Assembly (NCBI GenBank): GCA_020152595.1
Contig: JAIGNY010003228.1
Span: forward strand, 226,001-290,000
Length of the DNA stretch: 64,000 nucleotides
Direction: 5' to 3'
Origin: Chiridota heheva
Lineage: Eukaryota > Echinodermata > Holothuroidea > Apodida > Chiridotidae
The position numbers and the translations under genes are program-made. Shown in pieces: positions 51,201-59,849 of this stretch; the first letter of the stretch is position 1, and every line of letters begins with the position of its first letter. The notes under the pieces were generated by a model. The model made no database searches. It was not told the DNA's origin and worked only from the letters and a program-made list of their open reading frames with translations.

Positions 51201-51796
51201 TTAACAAATCATTAGAAAGCGACCGACATGACTGACAGTGGATTAAACCATGGATTAAACAGGACATAATTAAATCTCATAATTAAGATGATTAAAAGTT
51301 TTTAAATCATACTGTGTTAAGAAAGGTAAGTTTAAAAAAATCCATCATAAAAACTGCGTTTCCGCACGGTTTTTATGGCGAAAAAAAGTGGTGGAAACAC
51401 ATCATGGTGGAAACTAAATGAATTAGGTCAAATGAATAAATATACAAAAGGATGCTTTGGATGCTGTCCTTACTCTTGTCAATGTCATGCTATAAAGAGT
51501 CTAAACCAGGTTTTTCACTTAACTTAGGTTGACTTCTTTAACAAACTGACATAGACAGAAGTTAATGTTAAGCCTATACTGTTAGAAACTCTCTTCCCTA
51601 GCTACATGTAACTAACAGAAACTTGCTTCATATTAATATGACTTTTTAAATAACAAAGAAATAACCTTACCGAAGAATACCGCTGTTAAAAGCAGTTTTT
51701 TTTCTTTTTTTCTAATCTTTACACTACTCTGTAATGCAGCTTACTTCAGTACTTGGCGTTTACTTCAGCTTCGCGTCTCATGTAGGCTTACCGCAT
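33132..51796 (-). CDS. SAXO4: SAXO4 / PPP1R32, stabiliser of axonemal microtubules 4
   Basis: A ciliary protein; vertebrate PPP1R32 was first listed as a phosphatase-1 partner and later renamed SAXO4 for its place on axonemal doublet microtubules (family knowledge). Coding exons in order: 51796-51792 (probable), 45850-45605, 43873-43721, 43112-42981, 42282-42222, 41759-41647, 40949-40878, 37799-37707, 37139-36969, 36590-36502, 34076-33913, 33234-33132. All are GT-AG. Total is about 467 residues; human is about 425. Diagnostic segments: MKFYSTSYSSSYGKE with GKHVGTGYQSNFRPG, RDHGLGPSISGV, HGPSFMSTENKVRY, EGSGYT, RETGFT, EQLHNLHPYVAR. A [DEGS]G[FY]T motif recurs in exons 2, 5, 7 and 10. Two exons carry one apparent missing base each. 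The gene shares a promoter region with the gene at 52455 and converges on DAGLA. Confidence 0.93.
33235..33912 (-). other. SAXO4 intron
   Basis: AT-rich. It ends with ccgtccaactttgttggcag (33877-33896), a dispersed-repeat end shared in reverse with 17712-17790. Confidence 0.6.
33913..34076 (-). CDS. SAXO4: SAXO4 exon 10 with one-base frame break
   Basis: The acceptor is atgccag and the donor gtatga. The first frame reads FYDMNPKGKARAGRTFGRVM and QLPDGFTKS; the second reads SCFGPEVNMTEQLHNLHPYV. The break is at 33980-33984, and one extra C (gene strand) in the accgcc run would join them. Phase with exon 11 requires the second frame. Confidence 0.86.
34077..36501 (-). other. SAXO4 intron with degenerate repeats
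   Basis: At 34520-34880 short phrases such as tctgaatcag and aatttcccgatttt recur about every 50-60 bp, an old tandem repeat. A LINE fragment at 35337 is listed separately. At 35510-35600 a segment (tttttgacaacttttcagtc) is loosely shared with 41336-41420. Confidence 0.6.
35337..35500 (-). mobile_element. Family A LINE 3' fragment
   Basis: The reverse complement ends ttaagccttcatcaaacaaa and carries the gatctaacctcttgggc phrase of family A ends. Only about 160 bp remains. Confidence 0.75.
36502..36590 (-). CDS. SAXO4: SAXO4 exon 9
   Basis: It encodes ELSGYADNNDKPQVQIPVEP and then YRWISHYDT, and leaves phase 2. The aromatic YRWISHYDT lines up with vertebrate QRYLTTYN. Confidence 0.9.
36969..37139 (-). 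CDS. SAXO4: SAXO4 exon 8
   Basis: 57 codons in phase 0, beginning AYTKLGQVPEAVGKRIEK and ending SPSENERLGK. The acceptor ttgtcaag is unusual but carries AG; the donor is gtactt. Confidence 0.88.
37140..37706 (-). other. SAXO4 intron with a G-rich stretch
   Basis: 37300-37395 is purine-rich and dominated by ggggtggg-type runs on the plus strand. No exon. Confidence 0.6.
37707..37799 (-). CDS. SAXO4: SAXO4 exon 7
   Basis: 31 codons in phase 0, GDEKLARITHRSERETGFTH and then EKAKPLYVMKD. The acceptor is gatgcag and the donor gtaagt. The RETGFT core matches vertebrate KRETAFS. Confidence 0.93.
37845..38080. repeat. Dispersed repeat, copy 1
   Basis: A segment with gctggtgcttatccccggtt and tacagctgagtggactgaag, homologous to 40500-40755 in the same orientation. 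Both end near ccttaaccactgagc or the like. The wording resembles common invertebrate SINE-type repeats; the family was not identified. Confidence 0.8.
38523..38801. mobile_element. Foldback (hairpin) MITE-like element
   Basis: The left arm (38523-38620) contains agcttctattttcaaaatgg and the right arm (38690-38801) its inverted match ccattttgaaaatagaagct. The ends are TGTAGTG and CACTACA. The arms pair over about 85 bp with a loop of roughly 70 bp. No coding sequence. Confidence 0.85.
38995..39190. repeat. 24-bp degenerate minisatellite, about 8 copies
   Basis: The unit resembles ttgaaaacctccaaaggg followed by attcct. Copies are diverged and the unit is partly self-complementary (tcctttga). 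Confidence 0.85.
39200..40499 (-). other. SAXO4 intron, mostly featureless
   Basis: AT-rich, with a C12-like run at 40388-40399. A donor-like aatgtaag near 39430 on the gene strand has no usable acceptor, so no exon is called. Confidence 0.55.
40500..40755. repeat. Dispersed repeat, copy 2
   Basis: Homologous to 37845-38080: gccggtgcttatccacatgt, ttacagctgagtggactaaa and ttaaccactgagc. Confidence 0.8.
40878..40949 (-). CDS. SAXO4: SAXO4 exon 6
   Basis: 24 codons in phase 0, GFFTDRPTGVSLTKTHYLPT plus YYMN. The acceptor is ttttcag and the donor gtaagt. Confidence 0.9.
41647..41759 (-). CDS. SAXO4: SAXO4 exon 5
   Basis: Phase 1 in, phase 0 out. It encodes DISNMTVGRKEGSGYTHAYN and then EPITFHPGSSHKNVYP, matching vertebrate SIGAKEGSGFT....PIVF. 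Confidence 0.94.
42222..42282 (-). CDS. SAXO4: SAXO4 exon 4
   Basis: It encodes GPSFMSTENKVRYQGMPTER and leaves one base; the acceptor is attcacag and the donor gtgagt. It matches the vertebrate HGPRFMTSEYNSKY. Confidence 0.93.
42981..43112 (-). CDS. SAXO4: SAXO4 exon 3
   Basis: 44 codons in phase 0. It contains VKSVCVNTRDHGLGPSISGV and LPQHRALLHKLKLNDPVTLE, matching the vertebrate VRKVHFDTQEHGPQAITGL...LLH. The donor is gtgagt. Confidence 0.94.
43113..43720 (-). other. SAXO4 intron with a relative of the TIR element family
   Basis: 43300-43450 carries ataggtatatgaagaggcag and catcaaaattggttaataat, loosely matching the elements at 21244 and 60935. Confidence 0.5.
43721..43873 (-). CDS. SAXO4: SAXO4 exon 2 with one-base frame break
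   Basis: The acceptor is ttttcag and the donor is gtaagt. The first frame reads KILQGNYNSITKIHFKPSIG; the second, from about 43796, reads AVPGGSGFTRQDPITYPTVG. The frame changes at GG (43795-43796); one extra G would join them and give the phase the next exon needs. Confidence 0.85.
43874..45604 (-). other. SAXO4 intron, no gene recognised
   Basis: AT-rich unique-looking DNA with a T12-like run near 44492. No exon is supported. Confidence 0.55.
45605..45850 (-). CDS. SAXO4: SAXO4 exon, conserved N-terminal domain
   Basis: The acceptor (reverse) is gaatcatag and the donor is gtaagt. It encodes LPAPDYKMPLHPVGQRTAHM and then DVDTMKFYSTSYSSSYGKE, GKHVGTGYQSNFRPG and IDELDNPAM. This is the best conserved part of the family (human LKFYATSY...GSHVGTGYKSNFQP). 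It leaves phase 2. Confidence 0.95.
47145..47255. mobile_element. Flank of a repeat element shared with 51225
   Basis: gattgacaatggatttaacc, attaatcaggacaacattcc and aagtttt here match 51232-51310 (gactgacagtggattaaacc, attaaacaggacataatt). The two are diverged copies of one dispersed element. In this copy the 15-bp array follows directly. Confidence 0.65.
47256..47695. repeat. 15-bp minisatellite, cgctttccgcccctg
   Basis: About 29 copies of cgctttccgcccctg, with a disturbed point near 47410-47445 and point variants (cactttccg). GC-rich in AT-rich surroundings. Long open frames on both strands are by-products of the 15-bp period. Confidence 0.97.
50470..50900 (-). mobile_element. Family B LINE 3' remnant, reverse orientation
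   Basis: The 3' end near 50470-50500 reads, in reverse, gtgccgttaaacatcaacaa. The Cys/His segment CPTCNIDLSIKNIFLTCP lies near 50800-50850. 5'-truncated and non-functional. Confidence 0.85.
51792..51796 (-). CDS. SAXO4: Probable SAXO4 start exon, 5 coding bases
   Basis: The reverse strand reads ATGCG then donor gtaagc. Joined to the c that begins 45850 it gives Met-Arg-Leu-Pro in phase. As I recall it, the vertebrate protein also begins with very few residues before Leu-Pro. The start context is weak (T at -3). No other donor nearby gives an in-phase ATG. Confidence 0.6.
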
Positions 51797-51818
51797 CGAC
51801 CACCACCGGTCTGCCGGT

Positions 51819-51825
51819 TGTTTAC
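51819..51825 (+). promoter_or_regulatory. Forkhead (FOXJ1-type) site TGTTTAC
   Basis: An exact forkhead core 23 bp upstream of the SAXO4 ATG. FOXJ1 is the known master regulator of motile-cilia genes; assignment to FOXJ1 rather than another Fox protein is inference. Confidence 0.5.
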
Positions 51826-51848
51826 GGAAGTCATTTTATCAGCTGTGC

Positions 51849-51862
51849 GTAACTAAGGAAAC
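51849..51862. promoter_or_regulatory. RFX X-box-like motif GTAACTAAGGAAAC
   Basis: Matches the ciliary X-box consensus GTHNYYATRRNAAC at 13 of 14 positions. Read in reverse it starts with a full GTTNCC half-site. It is 53 bp from the SAXO4 start codon. Confidence 0.6.
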
Positions 51863-52454
51863 ATGAATATTCAACTTTGAATATTCAACACTCGTAATAA
51901 GTGACGCGACAGTTTTGTGCGTGACCTGGATTTCGCGGACCCGTTTAACAGGAAATGGTTTTTGTTAATATTTATTTTCATATGTACATGTCATGTGTAC
52001 AAAAATAGTACAGGATCGGACATTCTTCTACTTCCATGATCATACAGTATACTGTGTGATTAAACAGCTTGCGTCCGTCGAAACTGCCAACAAAAACATT
52101 TATAAACGTACTAACGTTAATAGTTAAAACTAGTTTACGGAAGTTACGGAAATTGGGCTGTTATTAATATTAGCATGATATTAGTTAATGCTTGTGGTAC
52201 GTAGCCTACTGTGGACTGCTGGAATTGGAAAACAGACTGCAGCCTGCAGGTTCAACAAATTTGGGGGTGAGGTGAGTGAGATTTGTTTAAAGAAATGGTA
52301 AAATTTAGCAACATTTCCTGATTATGATATATTAAAATGTATGCATAAATGTAAGTTAGGCCCAGGCCTATATGATAGCCAGTACCTTTTTGTATAATGA
52401 TTCTGTCATCTTTTTGACACACATTTCAGTTGAGGAAGTAGAAGAACTTGCAAG

Positions 52455-52534
52455 ATGGAGTTTGCATCAACTCACATCTTAAATTACGATGAGTCTGATG
52501 AGGAGGATGTACGAGATGGGGAGTTGGAAGAAAC
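52455..52534 (+). CDS. Unrecognised gene, first coding exon
   Basis: Reads MEFASTHILNYDESDEEDV, then RDGELEE, and leaves two bases before donor gtaagc. Strongly acidic. Confidence 0.75.
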
Positions 52535-55500
52535 GTAAGCACATCATTTTTATTTTTGCCCATTGGCGTAAATAGAGCTCCCCACCCCCACCCTATCAAT
52601 ATCCCAAGTGAAAAATCCTGGCTACACCAATCATTTTTTTGTAATTATGTTTTATTTCATTGATACTGTACATCTCTAATTTTAAGGTATTAGTGGTCAT
52701 GCAAATTCAAGTTATATGAAAGGGAATTTTAAAGGAAGTTAAAGTGGTGATGAACCTACAGTGTAGGCCTACTTCAATTCCTTACTCCATTATAATCTCC
52801 ATCATCTATTTAGATTTCTAAAAAGCATTTGATAAGGTTCTGTTAGGTAGGCTTATGATGAAAGCAAGAGCCCTTGGTGTGGAGGGAAAGTTGGATAAAT
52901 TCTTGGTTAGTTGACAGGTCACAAAGAGTTGTTATTAAAATGGTGAAGTAGCCTTTATCTCTATGGAAGAAAGTTACAAGTGGTGTTCCTCAAGGTTCTG
53001 TATTGGGTCCACTTCTTTAATGATATTGATGTTTCCCTTGGATCCAGGATTTGTAAATTTGATGATGACACTAAGCTCTACCGAATTGTTGATGATGGTA
53101 GGGATTCTTCACTATTGCAAAGTTATTTTGATATTAAAGTTAGTTTTTTGGTCCCAAACATGGCGGATGTCATTCAGTGTTGATAAATGCAAAGTTATTC
53201 ATTTTGGTCAGCAATTTGGGTTTTGATTACTGCATGAATGGTTCAAATCTTGGTTGTGGTGATAAAGAAAGGGATCTAGGTGTTGTCATTACTATTAATC
53301 TGAAACCTTCTAATCTAAGCAGTGTGCATTAGCAGGTGCTAGGGCAAATAGGATGCTTGGTTAAATTAGAAGATTTTTTTTGTTTTCTGGGTTGTAAAGC
53401 AGTTATAGCCAGGCAGGCCCCACCTTCAGTACACTATTCAGGCTTGGAGTCCCTTTTATGAGAAGGATAAGTTTATTTTGGAACAAGTTTAGTGAGGAGC
53501 TACTAGACTCATTCCCGAAACAAGGAATCTCTCTTATGAATCTAGGTTGCGATTTCTTGGTTTGACCACGCTTTAGTTATAGAGATGAGTATGTGGCGAT
53601 ATGATGCAGGTTTTTAAGTTCCTATCCGGTAGTGATGCTTTGACTTCCTAATATTTCTTGCATATTTTAGGTAATCCTCGTGTGGCACGTGGTAACAGTT
53701 TGAAGTTGACCAAAGAGTTCTCATGGATAGATATTCAGTATTTTAGCTTTTCGCAAAGAGTTGTTAATGAGTGAAATGGTTTGCCTGATTGGGTAGTTAC
53801 ATGTAGCTTTAATTCTGTTCACAATTTCAAAGTCAACATTGATAAGTTCTTTATTACTGTAACTCTGGGTGTCTTTGATTTTTTTTTTTTTTTTTTTTTG
53901 TGGTGGTGGTGTTAGTTTGGGCTTTTTATGAGGTGACTAACCCTTCTTAGCCCGTCATCTTGTTATGTTATGTTATGTTAGATCTATATAGGCCACACTT
54001 GAAACGGCAACCATATATAACCTCCAAATTTAATTCTTATTTATAAACTCTTGCATCCCTGGTCATTAAACTCATAAAAATGCCAAGATAAATTTGTTAG
54101 CAATCCATTCCCTTCAAAATAAAAAATAGAAAACTTCCTTCCTTAGTGCAAAATTGGGTGGAAATTTGAAGCTATTCTTTTCTGTTTTAGACTTAAAAAC
54201 AGCTGTTTGTTTGAAGCCGCTATCAAATTCATTGACATAGCTACTGTAATTAAAATATGACTAATTAACAGTCAATATATTTTTGGAAGGGTATTTTTAT
54301 CCCAAAATTCAAATTTGGTCATGATCAAATGTGAAATAGTTTGATTTAACTTGATTTTGTTAATAACAAATTATTGGAATTTTATGTTGAAGGCCTCAAA
54401 AAGTGTCTCAAATTTTCCCTGATTTTGCAACCATAGATGTAACTTTTTGAATATTTTTTGCAGGGAGTGGTGGATTGTGAAGGAATTTATGTGCTAATTT
54501 TAAAAGTTTCATTACTAGGAATGCAAGAGTTTTTAAATAAGAATAAAAAAGTAACAAAATTTGAGGTTTTTCCTATGCAGCCCAACACTAATTGACCCCT
54601 ATGCTTGCCATTTCAAGTGTGGCTAATATTGGGGCAATTCTGTCTCATTTTTGTACAATTGACCAGTTTAGAAAATTTACATGTACTCAGGGAAACCATA
54701 AGAATATGTAAAGACTTGGAGGATGATTGTTGTGTGTGATATCTCTATACAAGTGAGGCAACATAAAACTTAAAATCTCTTTCACAGAATAAGATTTTTG
54801 AAAGCTTTATTCATCATTTGGTTCCTATTGAAGTCCTCTTTTGATGAATTGGGCTTGACCACGAACCAGTGCATGAACATTATCCTTTTTAAGAAAGAAA
54901 ACACTGCGTGCTGACAACCTTTTTTTGTGACATACAGTATGCTTTCTTTCTTAAACAGGGGATGCCTGTGGACATACAATAAGACTATACCTCTTCTTGA
55001 CATCTTTATCAAGGTATCAAGTTTGATTAAGTTGTTATCATTCTAATTGTAGTGTTGATATTTGTATATTATGGTAGATTAAATGACAGTGGCAGTTTTT
55101 TTGTAATATTGTACGAAAAAAATAAAAACTTGTTCACTCAGGCAAAGTACAGTACAGATGCCAAACTTGAAAAAATATTAATTATCAGCGATTTTGGTGA
55201 TAAATTCCTGCATGAATCCTCAGTTTGTGTTTCTTGATGTTTTTCCATCTGTTATGAATTGAGTATTGTTGATCTGTTGAACAGAGTGGGCATGACCATT
55301 TTACATGTTGCAATTTCCTTTTGATCCTAATACAGGTATGCCGTGTACCAGGGATTGTCATTCTCCAGTGTTAATAATGGTAACAAATGTTTCAATGCTT
55401 TATCATATCACCAAGCACTCTCTGTTTTGATTGGCTTCTATAATTGGTCGATTGATTTTATTTCAACCTTTTTACTCATTTTCTTGAGGTGTGTTTAGAA

Positions 55501-57524
55501 TAACATTCTTTCTCTCCAAAATACCAGACATTCTTTATCATACATGTATACTGTACTGTACCTTGATCATAGCATGAATGTAAGATCATGTACGTTATGG
55601 ATATATGTAACATCCATCAGTGTTCACTGAATAATGTTAAATCATAAAAAAGACACATATTCAAAGGTGACTATTAAATAATAAAAGCTTTAAGACAAAT
55701 TGACAAATCCACCAGTGTGATTTATGTTTTTTTTTGTGATATTACCAAGCAAGTCCTTTGAAATGCCTTTCATTAATTATTGATCTATAATAACATACTG
55801 TACCCTACAATAATAACATACTGTACCCCTACAATGATAACATACTGTACCCTACAATAATAACATACTGTATCCCTATAATAATAACATACTGTACCCC
55901 TACAATAATAACATACTGTACCCCTACAATAATAACATACTGTACCCCTACAATAATAACATACTGTACCCCTACAATAATAACATACTGTACCCTACAA
56001 TAATAACATACTGTACCCCTACAATAATAACATACTGTACCCTACAATGATAACATACTGTATCCCTACAATAATAACATACTGTACCCCTACAATAATA
56101 ACATACTGTACCCCTACAATAATAACATACTGTACCCCTACAATAATAACATACTGTATCCCTACAATAATAACATACTGTACCCCTACAATAATAACAT
56201 ACTGTACCCTACAATAATAACATACTATACCCCTACAATAATAACATACTGTACCCCTACAATATAAAATTGCAATTTTGATTGGTTGGTAATGGACACT
56301 TCTCAAACTTTACACAGAGTCAAATACTGCCAAGACAACAAAGATGTCGAACACCAAAAGAGAATTACTGTATCTTCTTGGTGGCTTGTTATTGACACAT
56401 GTTGCCACAACAGTCTTCTGAAAAAGATAAGATTTCAAGAAATCCTAGTGGATTTGGAATGAGGAAGTATCTTACCAATCTTTTACCAAAACAATGTGAC
56501 ATATCTATTGACCTTAAATTAATTTATTTCTTACATAATAATAATAATAATAATGATTAAAAAAATAATACGGAATATGAAGGAAAAAACCCATATGGAA
56601 CAGTTGTCATGGTATACATGTACAGTATGTTGGATTTGTCAATGTCAACAAATTTACAAATGGCAGAAAACAAAATAGCATTTATAGATGCTTTCAAGAA
56701 ATTTTAAGATTGATAATTTTGCCATTGTAATCATATAACAGGATTACATCTGGTGTGGGTTCTTTGTGTATTATATTAGTGAAGTTTTTAAATTACTGCA
56801 TCAAATGGATTTTATTTTCAAACATTGTACTTACTGTAATATGAATTTAAGTATTACCTTAAAGATTTCAACCTTTCTTAGCACAAAAAAACTCTTGGCA
56901 TTTTTAACTAATAATAATAGTTAACTTTCACATAATTTGTATTTCAGGCTACCTTAGAATAGTTGTATCATTTTCTACTTAACTCATAAAACTTTTCTGC
57001 ACCTATTCTTCAAGTTTCATTTGATGTGCCATGTTCACTGCTAGTGGTCTGTCATCAAGGGTACTGAATGTACAGATAGCATTGAAAATATTCAAAAGTG
57101 TTTATGCACAGGCTGCTTTTATAATATATGACATTTTAGTAGGTATAAAATTTCATCAAAGATGTATAAATAATAAACAAATGAATATGCAAAGATATAA
57201 ATTTGGTCTTCATAAATACTTTGTTGCAAAACAGCAGAATATTTATTTTGCCATACAATTTAAAAGAAAGAAAAGCTTTTCAAATTATTCTCTTCAACCT
57301 ATTCATGATAGACCAGTGCAGATAGGTCTCTCATAATCATTTGTCACCTGACTTTTAACCCATTTCCATCCTTTCTCTATACTAATTCACAGTCGCATAT
57401 GGTGATGTCATTCCTAAAATTCTCACAGGGCCTCCAAAGCCCCTAAGACAGAGACCTCGTCCAATGCCAAGGAAGAATGCTCCTATGCCAAAGAGGCAAG
57501 CGCCACTGCCTCCAGTTGCTGATA
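52455..57524 (+). CDS. Unrecognised gene: acidic N-terminus then basic proline-rich segment (5' part)
   Basis: Three exons joined by phase: 52455-52534, 55336-55379, 57429-57524. The first starts MEFASTHILNYDESDEEDV in a strong start context (A at -3, G at +4), after an acceptor at 52430 that suggests a non-coding first exon ending at 52271. The second reads YAVYQGLSFSSVNN. The third is rich in Pro, Arg and Lys (PPKPLRQRPRPMPRKNAP, PKRQAPLPPVAD) with PxxP motifs that could bind SH3 or WW domains. About 73 residues are visible and the gene runs on. No signal peptide or membrane segment is seen so far. Function unknown; head-to-head placement with SAXO4 makes a ciliary role possible but unproved. 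Confidence 0.65.
52535..52794 (+). other. Intron of the unrecognised gene, start
   Basis: AT-rich, non-coding. Confidence 0.5.
52795..53985 (+). mobile_element. CR1/L2/Jockey-like LINE reverse transcriptase remnant
   Basis: Broken reverse transcriptase in several frames: YLDF.KAFDKV near 52810, TSGVPQGSVLGPL near 52975, ICKFDDDTKLYRIVDDGRD near 53050-53110 (catalytic FADD changed to FDDD), then SVDKCKVIHFGQ near 53170-53215, and late motifs ending near 53580. The 3' tail is a short ttatg repeat (53962-53980), typical of LINEs with microsatellite tails. Stops and frameshifts are frequent; inactive. Confidence 0.88.
53986..55335 (+). other. Intron, no recognised content
   Basis: AT-rich with no repeat or exon that I can support before 55336. 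Confidence 0.55.
55336..55379 (+). CDS. Unrecognised gene, second coding exon (44 bp)
   Basis: The acceptor is ctaatacag and the donor gtaaca. The entering base completes Thr, then YAVYQGLSFSSVNN, leaving one base. Chosen because it is the one short open segment that matches the phase on both sides. Confidence 0.5.
55793..56262. repeat. 24-bp minisatellite, about 20 copies
   Basis: The unit is aataataacatactgtacc followed by cctac; a 23-bp form lacks one C. Intronic. Confidence 0.96.
56263..57428 (+). other. Intron, AT-rich
   Basis: An (aat)n run lies near 56537-56555. The open frame at 57031-57336 shows no coding signs. Confidence 0.55.
57429..57524 (+). CDS. Unrecognised gene, third coding exon, proline-rich
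   Basis: The acceptor is attctcacag and the donor gtaagt. It reads PPKPLRQRPRPMPRKNAP, then MPKRQAPLPPVAD, and leaves one base (a). Confidence 0.65.
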
Positions 57525-57674
57525 GTAAGTATAGAAGTTCTGCTCAAATATTCTAAAGGTCGGGTTTGCAATGGAATCTTTTTTTTTTTTTATAAAGCTT
57601 AATCTGACTTCTCTGCAGCTCACTCTTTGTGGACCTTTTTTGTTGTTTAAAACTTAAAAGTAGTTTAAAGGTAT

Positions 57675-59770
57675 AGACAGGTATCCACCAAAAACACACA
57701 GGTCTGTGGTTTCTGAGGTACGGCTAATTAAAGATAGAAACACAGGTCTGTGGTTTCTGAGATACGGCTTATCAAAGATAGAAACACACAGGTCTGTGGT
57801 TTCTGAGGTACGGCTAATCAAAGATAGAAACACACAGGTCTGTGGTTTCTGAGGTACGGCTTATCAAAAATAGAAACACACAGGTCTGTGGTGTCTGAGG
57901 TACGGCTAATCAAAGATAGAAACACACAGGTCTGTGGTTTCTGAGGTACGGCAAATCAAAGATAGAAACACACAGGTCTGTGGTTTCTGAGGTATGGCTA
58001 ATCAAAGATAGAAACACACAGGTCTGTGGTTTCTGAGGTATGGCTAATCAAAGATAGAAACACACAGGTCTGTGGTTTCTGAGGTACAGCTAACCAAAGA
58101 TAGAAACACACAGGTCTGTGGTTTCTGAGGTACGGCTAATCAAAGATAGAAACACACAGGTCTGTGATTGTGAGGTATGGCTAATCAAAGATAGAAACAA
58201 ACAGGTCTGTGGTTTCTGAGGTACGGCAAATCAAAGATAGAAACACACAGGTCTGTGGTTTCTGAGGTATGGCTAATCAAAGATAGAAACTCACAGGTCT
58301 GTGGTTTCTGAGGTACAGCTAATCAAAGATAGAAACACACAGGTCTGTGGTTTCTGAGGTAATCAAAGATAGAAACACACAGGTCTGTGGTTGTGAGGTA
58401 CGGCTAATCAAAGATAGAAACACACAGGTCTGTGGTTTCTGAGGTACGGCTAATCAAAGATAGAAACACACAGGTCTGTGGCTTCTGAGGTACAGCTAGT
58501 TAAAGATAGAAACAGGTCTGTGGTTTCTGAGGTACGGCTAATCAAAGATAGAAACACACAGGTCTGTGGTTTCTGAGGTACAGCTAATCAAAGATAGAAA
58601 CACACAGGTCTGTGGTTTCTGAGGTACGGCTAATCAAAGATAGAAACACAGGTCTGTGGTTTCTGAGGTACGGCTAATCAAAGATAGAAACACACAGGTC
58701 TCTGGTTTCTGAGGTACGGCTAATCAAAGATAGAAACACACAGGTCTGTGGTTTCTGAGATACGGCTAATCAAAGATAGAAACACAGGTCTGTGGTTTCT
58801 GAGGTACGGTTAATCAAAGATAGAAACACAGGTCTGTGGTTTCTGAGGTACGGCTAATCAAAAATAGAAACACACAGGTCTCTGGTTTCTGAGGTACGGC
58901 TAATTAAAGATAGAAACAAACAGGTCTGTGGTTTCTGAGGTACGGCTAATCAAAGATAGAAACAAACAGGTCTGTGGTTTCTGAGGTTCGGCTAATCAAA
59001 GATAGAAACACAGGTCTGTGGTTTCTGAGGTACGGTTAATCAAAGATAGAAACACACAGGTCTGTGGTTTCTGAGGTACAGCTAATCAAAGATAGAAACA
59101 CAGGTCTGTGGTTTCTGAGGTACAGCTAATCAAAGATAGAAACACACAGGTCTGTGGTTTCTGAGGTACAGCTAATCAAAGATAGAAACACAGGTCTGTG
59201 GTTTCTGAGGTACAGCTAATCAAAGATAGAAACACACAGGTCTGTGGTTTCTGAGGTACAGCTAATCAAAGATAGAAACACAGGTCTGTGGTTTCTGAGG
59301 TACAGCTAATCAAAGATAGAAACACACAGGTTTGTGGTTTCTGAGGTATGGCTAATCAAAGATAGAAACACACAGGTTTGTGGTTTTTGAGGTATGGCTA
59401 ATCAAAGATAGAAACACACAGGTCTGTGGTTTCTGAGGTAGGCTAATCAAAGATAGAAACACACAGGTTTGTGGTTTCTGAGGTACAGCTAATCAAAGAT
59501 AGAAACATACAGGTTTGTGGTTTCTGAGGTACGGCTAATCAAAGATAGAAACACACAGGTCTGTGGTTTCTGAGGTACGGCTAATTAAAGATAGAAACAC
59601 ACAGGTCTGTGGTTTCTGAGGTACGGCTAATCAAAAATAGAAACACACAGGTCTGTGGTTTCTGAGGTATGGCTATTCAAAGATAAAAACACACAGGTCT
59701 GTGGTTTCTGAGGTACGGCTAATCAAAGATAGAAACACACAGGTCTGTGGTTTCTGAGGTAATCAAAGAT
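57675..59770. repeat. 46-bp minisatellite, about 45 copies
   Basis: The unit contains aatcaaagatagaaacacac, aggtctgtggtttctgaggt and acggct; 42- and 44-bp forms lack an ac pair or more. Variants (acggct, acagct, atggct) cluster regionally. At 57664 it is preceded by tttaaaggtatagacaggta, a TIR-like end of the family at 60935. Confidence 0.97.
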
Positions 59771-59849
59771 TAAAGGACTTTTAATGTATAGAAAAGTTGC
59801 GGTGTATAGAGACAGCTCAAAATCTTTGATGTAATTCTGTCCTAAATTT

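Larger units (their letters stand above)
45851..51791 (-). other. Large first SAXO4 intron
   Basis: About 5.9 kb. It holds four groups of a palindromic tttccgccat/atggcggaaa repeat (46505-46595, 48100-48200, 49925-49990, 51350-51415), a 15-bp array and a family B LINE remnant, listed separately. No exon seen. Confidence 0.65.
51797..52271. promoter_or_regulatory. Shared bidirectional promoter region, SAXO4 and the 52455 gene
   Basis: Lies between the SAXO4 start codon (reverse) and a probable 5' UTR exon of the plus-strand gene, whose donor ggtgag|gtgagt is at 52272. Less AT-rich than its surroundings, with several CpGs at 51791-51830 and 51900-51945. No TATA box is obvious. Confidence 0.65.

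Noticed and set aside
57031..57336. 101-codon open frame on the plus strand
   Set aside because: AT-rich, intronic, no known domain, and no in-phase splice sites linking it to the flanking exons.
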